Shown piece after piece: positions 15,570 to 23,035 of a stretch of DNA of 37,065 bases. The notes under the pieces are model-generated. The model was not told the origin of the DNA. It ran no database searches and was given only the letters and a program-made list of their open reading frames with translations. The stretch is from positions 1 through 37,065 of the forward strand of contig URJL01000019.1 of the NCBI GenBank assembly GCA_900548115.1. Reading direction: 5' to 3'. The position numbers were made by a program, and so were the translations under genes. Source of the stretch: an uncultured Eubacteriales bacterium. Lineage in GTDB: Bacteria > Bacillota > Clostridia > Oscillospirales > CAG-382. Within the stretch, counting starts at the first letter, position 1; every line of letters starts with the position of its first letter.

Positions 15570-16043
15570 ATGACTACAGGAACAGTAATTGCAATTTTAG
15601 GCGCGGTTATCGCCGCATTGCTCGCATGCATGGGCTCGGCTCGCGGCGTCGGAATCGCCTGCGAAGCGGGCAACGCCGTTGTCGCCGAGGATCCGACCAA
15701 AGCCGGTAAAGCTCTTCTTCTGGAGGCCCTTCCCGGTTCGCAGGGTATCTACGGCTTTGTTACCGCCTTCATGGTCTTTATGAAGCTGGGTGTTCTCGGC
15801 GGAAGCCTTGCCGCTCTTTCGAATTATCAGGGGTGGTTCCTCTTTATCTCGTGCCTTCCCATCGCCATCGTCGGCTATTTCTCCGCGATCTATCAGGGAC
15901 GCGTTTGCGCAACGGGTATGAACATTCTCGCCAAAAAGCCCGACGATTCCACCAAGGGCGTAACCGCAGCGGCTCTTGTCGAGACCTACGCCATCTTCTC
16001 GCTTCTCGTTTCGCTTCTTCTGATTCTGAACTTCAACCTGTAA
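15570..16043 (+). CDS. V-type ATPase ring subunit K, probably Na+ type
   Basis: This 157-residue rotor-ring subunit has four membrane helices in two hairpins, as in Enterococcus NtpK. Ion-site residues are clear: Leu54, Ser57 and Gln58 (LPGSQG), Gln109 (YQGR) and Glu138 (LVETYAI). They correspond to Leu61, Thr64, Gln65, Gln110 and Glu139 of the Na+-binding NtpK ring. The pattern therefore predicts sodium translocation, though transport specificity is not proven by sequence. In the first hairpin the aligned site is Gly56, so only one carboxylate serves each two-hairpin subunit; Glu52 is one turn away. ATG 15,570 follows GGGAGGAG; it starts 4 bp after the stop of subunit I. Confidence 0.96.
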   Translation: MTTGTVIAILGAVIAALLACMGSARGVGIACEAGNAVVAEDPTKAGKALLLEALPGSQGIYGFVTAFMVFMKLGVLGGSLAALSNYQGWFLFISCLPIAIVGYFSAIYQGRVCATGMNILAKKPDDSTKGVTAAALVETYAIFSLLVSLLLILNFNL

Positions 16044-16080
16044 GAAGCGCCGCTTTGATGAAAGAGAAAGGCGGTTTTTC

Positions 16081-16689
16081 ATGAGTGAAACCAAACGTTA
16101 CGGCTCGGTAGAGGTTCTTTGCGAAAAGATCCTTCACGAAGCCGAGGATTATAAAAACGATCTTCTCGAAAAAACCTCCTCCGAAGCAAAAGGTATTTCG
16201 GAGGAATATGAAAAAAAAGCACAGGCGGCAAAGGACGAGATTCTTTCGCGCGCCGAAGAAAAGGCGGCGGAATCCCGCCGCACTGCCGACAGCGCCGAGG
16301 AGACCCGTGCGCGAGGCGCCAGACTTTCCGTAAAAAGCGACCTTTTGGCGGCAGCGTACCGCAGAGCGGAGGAAAAAATCGCGCTTCTTCCGAAAGAGGA
16401 GGCAATCGCCCTGTTCCTGCCGTATCTTAAAGAAGCGCTCGAACAAAAGCCCGCGGGACCGGCGCGCCTTGTCGTCGGCGAAAAGTCGCCGTTCGGCGCG
16501 GACGAGCTTTGCGCGGCGGCGGGAAATCCGAAGGACATTTTGCCCAACGGTGAGAAAAAGGCAAAGGGCTGCGGCTTTTGGCTCGAAACCGACGAGATCA
16601 CACTTGACTGCTCGGCGCATGCTCTGATCGAAGCGATCCGCTCCGAAACCGAAAAGGATGTTTCGCGCCTTTTGTTTGCGGAACAATGA
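16081..16689 (+). CDS. V-type ATPase subunit E
   Basis: This 202-residue peripheral-stalk subunit has a long N-terminal coiled coil (about 10-110, rich in Glu, Lys and Ala) and a C-terminal globular domain that binds the catalytic head. It ends with the typical pattern of an acidic, then hydrophobic helix (ALIEAIRSETEKDVSRLLF). ATG 16,081 follows AAAGGCGG. Sequence conservation in this family is low, so operon position between K and C matters for the call. Confidence 0.9.
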   Translation: MSETKRYGSVEVLCEKILHEAEDYKNDLLEKTSSEAKGISEEYEKKAQAAKDEILSRAEEKAAESRRTADSAEETRARGARLSVKSDLLAAAYRRAEEKIALLPKEEAIALFLPYLKEALEQKPAGPARLVVGEKSPFGADELCAAAGNPKDILPNGEKKAKGCGFWLETDEITLDCSAHALIEAIRSETEKDVSRLLFAEQ

Positions 16690-16705
16690 AAAAGGGGGGT
16701 CTGTT

Positions 16706-17710
16706 CTGAAAAACGCAAAATTGACCGATACCCGTTATTTATATCTTTCGTCGCTTGTCTGCGTTATGGAAAGCACCCTTGCGGGAAAAGAACAGTATGA
16801 AAAAATGCTGGAAGCGGAAAGCTCCGCCGAGTGTCTCCGTCTTGCGATCGAGCTTTATTCGGGGCGCGGCGAGGTGCCGACCGACGAGGAGGCGCTCCTA
16901 CGCTTTATGGCGGAAAAGACCTATCGTGAGATCGACGAAGCGCTCCTTTCGTGCGGCGGAGAAAACAAGCTTTTGGCGCCTCTTCGCCTGCCGTATGACG
17001 GACAAAATCTGAAGGCGTGCATAAAATGCGAAAAGCGCTCGCTTTCGCCCGTGACCCTTTTGATGTCCTGCGGGACCGTTCCGAAGGATGAGGTGCAAAG
17101 CGCGGTCGCAAAGCGCGATTTTTCGCTCTTTACACCGCACATTCGGGAAAGCGCGCCCGAGGCGATCGAAGAATTTTCCAAAACAAGCGACCCGAGCACG
17201 GTCGATCGCATTCTCGACCGCGCGGTTTTCCTTGATCGCAAGGAAATGTGCGACAAAATCGGGCTTTCGTATCTTTCCCGACTCTGCGCGCTGAAAGCGG
17301 ATCTTACCAATGTTATAAGCTTTGCGCGCGCGGCGCGCATCGGTGCGGAAAGGTCCTTTTTCGAAAGCTTCTTCCTTCCCGGCGGAGAGGTTTCGTATGC
17401 GTTTTTTGCGGAGCATTACGAAAAAGGGCTTGAAGCGCTTTTGAGCGCTCTTTCGGTTCGTCCCGCTTTTTCGGCGCTCGAAAAAGCCCTTGACGCACCC
17501 ATCTCGCTCGGTGAGCTGGAAAGGCTGTGCGACGAGATCTTTCTTGCCTGTGCGCTTACGGCACGAGGCGTTTCGTTCGGTGCGGAAAAACCGCTGATGT
17601 TTGCGATCGAGCGGGAAAACGAGATCCGAAACATCCGCATCCTTCTTGCGGGAAAGAAAGCGGGCCTTTCGAAAGAGGATCTTCGCGCACGGCTGCGGGG
17701 GGTAAATTGA
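16706..17710 (+). CDS. V-type ATPase subunit C (d-type), non-ATG start
   Basis: This is the central-stalk funnel subunit that couples the rotor shaft to the K ring. The body begins DTRYLYLSSLVCVMES, the usual N-terminal pattern (tyrosine-rich strand, then a helix with MES). No ATG lies at the expected place: a CTG at 16,706 has AAAGGGGGG six bases upstream and gives 334 residues; a TTG at 16,721 is too far from that ribosome binding site, and an ATG at 16,658 would overlap subunit E by 32 bp. The CTG is the best-placed start but unproven. Its stop is 1 bp before subunit F. Confidence 0.85.
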   Translation: MKNAKLTDTRYLYLSSLVCVMESTLAGKEQYEKMLEAESSAECLRLAIELYSGRGEVPTDEEALLRFMAEKTYREIDEALLSCGGENKLLAPLRLPYDGQNLKACIKCEKRSLSPVTLLMSCGTVPKDEVQSAVAKRDFSLFTPHIRESAPEAIEEFSKTSDPSTVDRILDRAVFLDRKEMCDKIGLSYLSRLCALKADLTNVISFARAARIGAERSFFESFFLPGGEVSYAFFAEHYEKGLEALLSALSVRPAFSALEKALDAPISLGELERLCDEIFLACALTARGVSFGAEKPLMFAIERENEIRNIRILLAGKKAGLSKEDLRARLRGVN

Positions 17711-17711
17711 T

Positions 17712-18023
17712 ATGAAACGTATCGGTATCATCGGTGACAAAGACAGCGTTCTTTGTTTCATGGCGGCGGGCTTTTCGGTTTTTATCACCGAGGAGGAAAA
17801 AGAAGCCGCCGATATCATAAGGTCGGCAATAAACCGCGATTATTCGGTTCTTTTTGTGACCGAGGAGCTTTATGTGCGTCTTAACGAGATCATCGAAAAA
17901 TACAAAAGCTCGCCCGAGCTTGCGATCCTTCCCCTTCCGGGAAAGGGCGGCTCGATGGGCGTCGGACTTTCGAACATCAAAAGCGCCGTGGAAAAAGCGG
18001 TCGGCGCGGATATTCTGAAATAA
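17712..18023 (+). CDS. V-type ATPase subunit F
   Basis: This 103-residue rotor subunit has the CheY-like fold of the family: a first strand KRIGIIGDKDSVLCFMAAGF and the tail PGKGGSMGVGLSNIKSAVEKAVG. It sits on the D shaft and regulates rotation and coupling. ATG 17,712 follows the C stop by one base; the ribosome binding site (GGGGGG) lies in the end of the C gene. The short size is normal. Confidence 0.93.
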   Translation: MKRIGIIGDKDSVLCFMAAGFSVFITEEEKEAADIIRSAINRDYSVLFVTEELYVRLNEIIEKYKSSPELAILPLPGKGGSMGVGLSNIKSAVEKAVGADILK

Positions 18024-18053
18024 ACATACGGCAGGAAGGCAGGTTTTTTTAGA

Positions 18054-19859
18054 TTGATTACAGGAAAAATCGTAAAAGTTTCGGGACCGCTTGTGGTCGC
18101 CGACGGTATGCGCGGTGCCAATATGTTTGACGTGGTGCGGGTCGGCGAAATGAAGCTGATCGGCGAGATCATCGAAATGCGCGACGACCGCGCATCGATT
18201 CAGGTCTACGAGGAAACGGCGGGCATCGGCCCCGGCGATATCGTATATTCGACGGGCGAACCCTTGTCGGTCGAGCTCGGTCCCGGACTTTTGACCAATA
18301 TTTACGACGGAATCCAACGCCCGCTGGAGGTCATGTACAAGCTTTACGGCACCAATATTCCCAAGGGCGTGGACGAAAAAGCACTCGACCGAAAGAGAAA
18401 ATGGGATTTTACTCCGATTTGCAAAGCGGGCGATGTCCTTACGTCGGGAGACATTCTCGGAACGGTCGTCGAGACCGAGATCATCACCCACAAGATTCTT
18501 CTGCCCCCCGGCGTTTCGGGAACGGTGAAGGAGATCCGTGCGGGAAGCTTTTCGGTCGACGAGCCGATCGGAACGCTGACGACCGATAAGGGCGAAATTC
18601 CGCTTACGCTCATGCAGAAGTGGCCCGTTCGAAAGGCGCGTCCCTATTCCGAAAAACTTCCGCCGCATGAGCCGCTGATCACCGGTCAGCGCGTTATCGA
18701 CGCGGTATTCCCCATTGCCAAGGGCGGCACTGCCTGCGTTCCCGGTCCGTTCGGAAGCGGTAAGACCGTCGTACAGCACCAGATCGCAAAATGGGCGGAC
18801 GTGGATATCGTGATTTACATCGGCTGCGGCGAGCGCGGAAACGAAATGACCGACGTTCTGCGCGAATTTCCCGAGCTGAAAGACCCGAAAACGGGCTATT
18901 CGCTGATGAAGCGAACCGTTTTGATCGCCAACACCTCCGATATGCCCGTTGCGGCGCGCGAGGCGTCGATCTACACGGGCATCACGCTTGCCGAATATTT
19001 CCGCGACATGGGATATTCGGTCGCCGTTATCGCCGACTCGACCTCCCGTTGGGCAGAGGCTCTGCGCGAGATGTCGGGACGACTGGAGGAGATGCCGGGC
19101 GAGGAGGGCTATCCCGCTTACCTCGGTTCGCGCCTTGCTCAGTTCTATGAGCGTGCGGGCGAGGTCGTCTGCCTCGGCGCGGAAAAACGACACGGAACAC
19201 TGACCGCCATCGGAGCGGTATCGCCGCAGGGCGGCGATATTTCCGAGCCGGTAACACAGGCGACGCTCCGCATCGTTAAGGTATTCTGGGGACTCGATTC
19301 GTCGCTTGCTTACCGCCGTCACTTCCCTGCCATCAACTGGCTGAATTCATATTCGCTGTATAAGGATCGCATGAATCCGTGGTTCTCGGAAAACGTCGCC
19401 TCCGACTGGACGCGGCTCACGGGCTGGGCTCTCGGCGTTCTGCAAAAGGAAAGCGAGCTGGACGAAATCGTAAAGCTGGTCGGTATGGATGCGCTGTCGC
19501 CGTCCGACCGCCTGACGCTCGAGGTCGCCCGTTCGGTACGTGAGGACTTTCTTCAGCAAAACGCTTTCAGCCCCGACGACTCGTATACGCCGCTCGACAA
19601 GCAGTATAAGCTTTTAAAGACGGTCGAGGCATATTATGAAAAGTGCAATGAAGCGATCGCAAAGGGCGCGGATATGGAAAAACTTGCCGAGCTTCCCGCA
19701 CGCGAGGCAATCGGACGTCTGAAATCCGCCCCCGTTTCGGTGTTCGACGAAGAAATGAAAAAAGTGCTCGATGCGCTGGATAAAGAGATTTCCGAGACTC
19801 TCTCGGGCGAAGAATCGACGGAAGGGGGAATAAGCCGTGACATTGACAAAGGAATATAA
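18054..19859 (+). CDS. V-type ATPase catalytic subunit A
   Basis: This 601-residue catalytic subunit hydrolyses or makes ATP. The P-loop GPFGSGKT is at 231-238, the catalytic Glu260 follows in GCGERGNEM, and the arm carries SRLEEMPG-type residues of the family (MSGRLEEMPGEEGYPAYL). The usual non-homologous insert (about 90-190) distinguishes it from subunit B. The start is a TTG at 18,054: the frame is open back to the F stop but has no ATG or GTG, and AGGAAGG lies upstream. The end overlaps the start of subunit B by 23 bp. Confidence 0.96.
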   Translation: MITGKIVKVSGPLVVADGMRGANMFDVVRVGEMKLIGEIIEMRDDRASIQVYEETAGIGPGDIVYSTGEPLSVELGPGLLTNIYDGIQRPLEVMYKLYGTNIPKGVDEKALDRKRKWDFTPICKAGDVLTSGDILGTVVETEIITHKILLPPGVSGTVKEIRAGSFSVDEPIGTLTTDKGEIPLTLMQKWPVRKARPYSEKLPPHEPLITGQRVIDAVFPIAKGGTACVPGPFGSGKTVVQHQIAKWADVDIVIYIGCGERGNEMTDVLREFPELKDPKTGYSLMKRTVLIANTSDMPVAAREASIYTGITLAEYFRDMGYSVAVIADSTSRWAEALREMSGRLEEMPGEEGYPAYLGSRLAQFYERAGEVVCLGAEKRHGTLTAIGAVSPQGGDISEPVTQATLRIVKVFWGLDSSLAYRRHFPAINWLNSYSLYKDRMNPWFSENVASDWTRLTGWALGVLQKESELDEIVKLVGMDALSPSDRLTLEVARSVREDFLQQNAFSPDDSYTPLDKQYKLLKTVEAYYEKCNEAIAKGADMEKLAELPAREAIGRLKSAPVSVFDEEMKKVLDALDKEISETLSGEESTEGGISRDIDKGI

Positions 19860-21213
19860 AACCATAAAAGAAGTCGCGGGACCGCTTATGCTGGTCGACA
19901 AGGTCGAAAACGTAAAGTATTACGAGCTGGGCGAGATCGAGCTTCCGAGCGGAGAACGCCGTCGCTGCCGTGTTCTGGACGTAAACGAGGATAAGGCGCT
20001 GGTACAGCTTTTTGAAAGCTCGGCGGGCATAAACCTTGCCGAAAGCAAGGTGCGCTTTCTCGGACACGGAATCGAATTCGGCGTTTCCGAAGACATTTTG
20101 GGACGCGTTTTCTCGGGTATGGGCGAGCCGATCGACGGCGGACCGCGTATCATTGCCGAAGAAAATCTCGACATCAACGGCACGCCGATCAACCCCGCAG
20201 CGCGCAATTATCCGTCGGAATTTATCCAGACGGGTGTTTCGACCATTGACGGACTGAATACTCTCGTGCGCGGACAAAAGCTTCCGATCTTCTCGGGCTC
20301 GGGTCTGCCGCACGCCAACCTTGCGGCGCAGATCGCAAGACAGGCAAAGGTTCTCGGCTCGAGCGGCAATTTTGCCGTCGTCTTCGCCGCCATCGGCATC
20401 ACCTTTGAGGAAGCCGATTTCTTTATCGGCGATTTCAAGCGCACGGGCGCGATCGACCGTACCGTTTTGTTCATCAACCTTGCCTCCGACCCCGCCATCG
20501 AGCGTATTTCCACGCCGCGTATGGCGCTGACGGCGGCGGAATATCTGGCGTTTGAAAAGAATATGCACGTGCTGGTCATTATGACCGATATTACCAACTA
20601 CGCCGAGGCGCTGCGCGAGGTATCGGCGGCACGCAAGGAGGTTCCGGGGCGCCGCGGTTATCCGGGCTATCTTTACACCGACCTTGCAACGCTTTACGAG
20701 CGCGCCGGACGAAAGCTCGGCTGTGACGGTTCGATCACCATGATCCCGATTTTAACCATGCCCGAAGACGACAAGACCCACCCGATCCCCGACCTTACGG
20801 GCTATATCACCGAGGGACAGATCATTCTGTCGCGTGAAATTTACCGCAAAGGCTATCTGCCGCCTGTCGACGTTCTTCCGTCACTTTCGCGACTGAAGGA
20901 TAAGGGCATCGGCGCGGGAAAAACGCGTGAGGATCATGCGGAGCTGATGAATCAGCTCGTTGCGTGCTATGCCCGCGGCAAGGAAGCGCTCGAGCTGATG
21001 GTCGTTTTGGGTGAAGCGGCGCTGACTCCGATCGACCGGCTGTATGCAAAATTCTCCGAGGAATTCGAAAAACGCTACATCAACCAAGGCTTTGAGGAAA
21101 ACCGTTCGATCGAGGAGACCTTAAACCTCGGCTGGGAGCTTTTGCACATCTTCCCGAAGAGCGAGCTGAAGCGTATTAAGCCCGAAACCCTCGCAAAATA
21201 TTGGAAGGAATAA
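19837..21213 (+). CDS. V-type ATPase subunit B
   Basis: This 458-residue regulatory head subunit pairs with A in the A3B3 hexamer. The start is GTG 19,837 (protein begins MTLTKEYKTIKEVAGPLMLV, a typical B-subunit start), with GGAAGGGGGAA upstream inside the A gene. The family block PGRRGYPGYLYTDLATLYERAGR is recognisable in pieces near residues 268-290, and the sequence GSGLPHANLAAQIARQA (about 151-167) stands where A has its P-loop, so no Walker lysine is present, as expected. It ends with SELKRIKPETLAKYW, a common tail. Confidence 0.96.
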   Translation: MTLTKEYKTIKEVAGPLMLVDKVENVKYYELGEIELPSGERRRCRVLDVNEDKALVQLFESSAGINLAESKVRFLGHGIEFGVSEDILGRVFSGMGEPIDGGPRIIAEENLDINGTPINPAARNYPSEFIQTGVSTIDGLNTLVRGQKLPIFSGSGLPHANLAAQIARQAKVLGSSGNFAVVFAAIGITFEEADFFIGDFKRTGAIDRTVLFINLASDPAIERISTPRMALTAAEYLAFEKNMHVLVIMTDITNYAEALREVSAARKEVPGRRGYPGYLYTDLATLYERAGRKLGCDGSITMIPILTMPEDDKTHPIPDLTGYITEGQIILSREIYRKGYLPPVDVLPSLSRLKDKGIGAGKTREDHAELMNQLVACYARGKEALELMVVLGEAALTPIDRLYAKFSEEFEKRYINQGFEENRSIEETLNLGWELLHIFPKSELKRIKPETLAKYWKE

Positions 21214-21237
21214 AATCGGCAACCGAAAGGAGAAGCT

Positions 21238-21888
21238 ATGGCTCAAAAGCAAATCATTCCGACGCGAATGGAGCTGACCCGACTGAAAAAGCGCCTTGTA
21301 ACCGCACGGCGGGGACATAAGCTTTTGAAGGATAAACGGGACGAGCTGATGAAGCTGTTTTTGGAGGCGGTACGGGAGGATAAACGTCTGCGTATCGAGA
21401 TCGAAAAGAAGCTTTCCGCTCTGCACGGAAGCTTTTCGGTCGCCTCGTCGGCGACGGGGCGGGAAATGCTGGAGGAGGCGCTTATTTATCCGAAGACCGA
21501 AGGCGAGCTTTCGGTCGATTATAAAAACGTCATGAGCGTGACGGTTCCCGAATATACCTACACCGTAAAGGACGCGGGAAACAACCCGTTTCCGTACGGC
21601 TTTGCCTTTACTTCGGGCGAACTGGACTGTGCCGTCGGAGAGCTTCGGGAAATGCTGCCCGATCTTTTGCGGCTCGCCGAGGTGGAAAAACGCTCGCAGA
21701 TGCTTGCCGACGAGATCGAAAAGACCCGCCGCCGTGTCAATGCGCTGGAATATATTATGATTCCGCAATTTGAAGCCGGAATCAAAACGATCATGATGAA
21801 GCTGGACGAAAACGACCGCGGAAACACAACGCGCTTAATGAAAGTCAAGGACATGGTGCTTGCCGAAAATTACGGAAAAAGCAAATAA
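21238..21888 (+). CDS. V-type ATPase subunit D
   Basis: This 216-residue central-shaft subunit is a long antiparallel coiled coil that turns inside the A3B3 head. It has the conserved N-terminal helix PTRMELTRLKKRLVTARRG (about 8-26) and the C-terminal helix with TRRRVNALEYIMIPQF (about 163-178), both strong family marks. ATG 21,238 follows GAAAGGAG. It is the last gene of the ATPase operon, followed by a terminator 5 bp after the stop. Confidence 0.96.
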   Translation: MAQKQIIPTRMELTRLKKRLVTARRGHKLLKDKRDELMKLFLEAVREDKRLRIEIEKKLSALHGSFSVASSATGREMLEEALIYPKTEGELSVDYKNVMSVTVPEYTYTVKDAGNNPFPYGFAFTSGELDCAVGELREMLPDLLRLAEVEKRSQMLADEIEKTRRRVNALEYIMIPQFEAGIKTIMMKLDENDRGNTTRLMKVKDMVLAENYGKSK

Positions 21889-21893
21889 AATGC

Positions 21894-21924
21894 AAAAAAA
21901 GAGGAGCGAAAGCTCCTCTTTTTT
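21894..21924 (+). terminator. Terminator of the V-ATPase operon
   Basis: GAGGAGC (21,901-21,907) pairs with GCTCCTC (21,912-21,918) around a GAAA tetraloop. An A run precedes it and a T run follows, so the stem extends as A-T pairs. It can work on both strands but serves the plus-strand operon. Confidence 0.9.
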
Positions 21925-21980
21925 ACCTCTTTCTTTCCGTCTTTTTTCTTTGCGGAATCCGATTTTTTTGATCGAAGCGG

Positions 21981-22010
21981 TTGACGAAAGAGAGCGATCC
22001 TTGCTATAAT
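21981..22010 (+). promoter_or_regulatory. Promoter of yitT
   Basis: TTGACG (21,981-21,986) and TATAAT (22,005-22,010) have an 18-bp spacer, and the -10 box is extended (TGCTATAAT). The leader of about 85 bp holds no clear structure. Confidence 0.8.
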
Positions 22011-22101
22011 AGGCGCGGAATGTTTTTCGTCCGCGCCGTTTACGGTGTGTGTTTTCGGACGGTTTGGGACGATTTCGGACAATATTGAGGTGAATCATAA
22101 A

Positions 22102-22950
22102 ATGAAACAACATAAAGCGGCGACCGAATATCTTTTCATCTTCTTCGGAACGGTGCTTCTCACGGCGGGCGTTTATTTTTTCAAAATTCCGAACGGCTTT
22201 TCTACGGGCGGGGTGAGCGGCATCGGTACGCTGCTCGGAAAAATAACACCCTTTACGCCGGCGACGCTGATTTCGGTCATCAACCTTATTTGTCTGCTTT
22301 TGGGCTTTCTTGTTTTGGGGAAAGAAACGGGGATCCGCACCGTTTACAGCAGTCTTTTGTTTTCGGGGCTGACGCAGATTTTGGAGCTTGCCTGCCCGAT
22401 CGAAAAGCCGCTTACCGATCAACCGTTTTTGGAGCTTGCTTATGCGATGCTGCTTACTTCGATCGGCTCGGCAATTATTTTTCACTGCTCGGCTTCGTCG
22501 GGCGGAACCGATATCATCGCGCTGATTTTGAAAAAATATACGAGCCTGAATGTCGGAAAAGCGCTTTTGTGTGTGGACTTTTTGATCGCGGCTTCGTCTT
22601 TCTTCGTTTTCGGCATGAAAGTCGGACTTTTCTCGCTGCTCGGACTTTTTTCCAAAGCCTATATTGTTGACGGCGTCATCGAAAACATGAACAGCTGTAA
22701 ATATTTTCTGATCATCACGACGCACCCCGACGAAATTTCCGATTTCATTTTGAAAAATCTCCATCACGGCGCGACGCTTGTGAATGCGACGGGCGCTTAC
22801 ACGCACGACAACAAAACGGCTCTGCACACGGTCTGCAAACGCATCGAGGCGATCCGTTTGCAAAAAGAGGTGCGCCGCGTCGACCCGAGCGCCTTTATGA
22901 TCATCACGACCAGCAGCGAAATTATCGGCAGAGGCTTTCGGGCGGTCTGA
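22102..22950 (+). CDS. YitT-family membrane protein
   Basis: This 282-residue protein has about five N-terminal membrane helices, then a small soluble C-terminal domain (DUF2179, about 205-282) with the pattern HHGATLVNATGAYTHDNK. An N-terminal YitT membrane domain (DUF161) carries NGFSTGGVSGIGTLL and the repeat SSGGTDIIALIL. The family is widespread in Bacillota and its transport or signalling role is not settled. ATG 22,102 follows GAGGTGA. It is a single-gene unit with its own promoter and a following bidirectional terminator. Confidence 0.9.
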   Translation: MKQHKAATEYLFIFFGTVLLTAGVYFFKIPNGFSTGGVSGIGTLLGKITPFTPATLISVINLICLLLGFLVLGKETGIRTVYSSLLFSGLTQILELACPIEKPLTDQPFLELAYAMLLTSIGSAIIFHCSASSGGTDIIALILKKYTSLNVGKALLCVDFLIAASSFFVFGMKVGLFSLLGLFSKAYIVDGVIENMNSCKYFLIITTHPDEISDFILKNLHHGATLVNATGAYTHDNKTALHTVCKRIEAIRLQKEVRRVDPSAFMIITTSSEIIGRGFRAV

Positions 22951-22966
22951 TTTTGAAACAACAAAA

Positions 22967-22995
22967 AGACGGGAGAGCGAAAAGCTCTCCCGTCT
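22967..22995. terminator. Bidirectional terminator between yitT and the glycosidase operon
   Basis: A 12-bp stem AGACGGGAGAGC (22,967-22,978) with GCTCTCCCGTCT (22,984-22,995) is closed by a 5-nt loop. On the minus strand TTTTTG follows, a good terminator for the operon ending at 23,036. On the plus strand the T run is weak (TCGCTTT). Confidence 0.75.
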
Positions 22996-23035
22996 CGCTT
23001 TACGGACGAAATTTTTTAATAACCGAATTTTCTCG

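Noticed and set aside
15723..15725. Glu52 of subunit K as a second ion-binding carboxylate
   Set aside because: Aligning the two hairpins puts Gly56, not Glu52, opposite Glu138, so there is one ion site per subunit as in NtpK.
17556..19322. A 588-codon minus-strand open frame under V-ATPase A
   Set aside because: It is antisense to the catalytic subunit with its P-loop; low-complexity basic composition is typical of a shadow frame.
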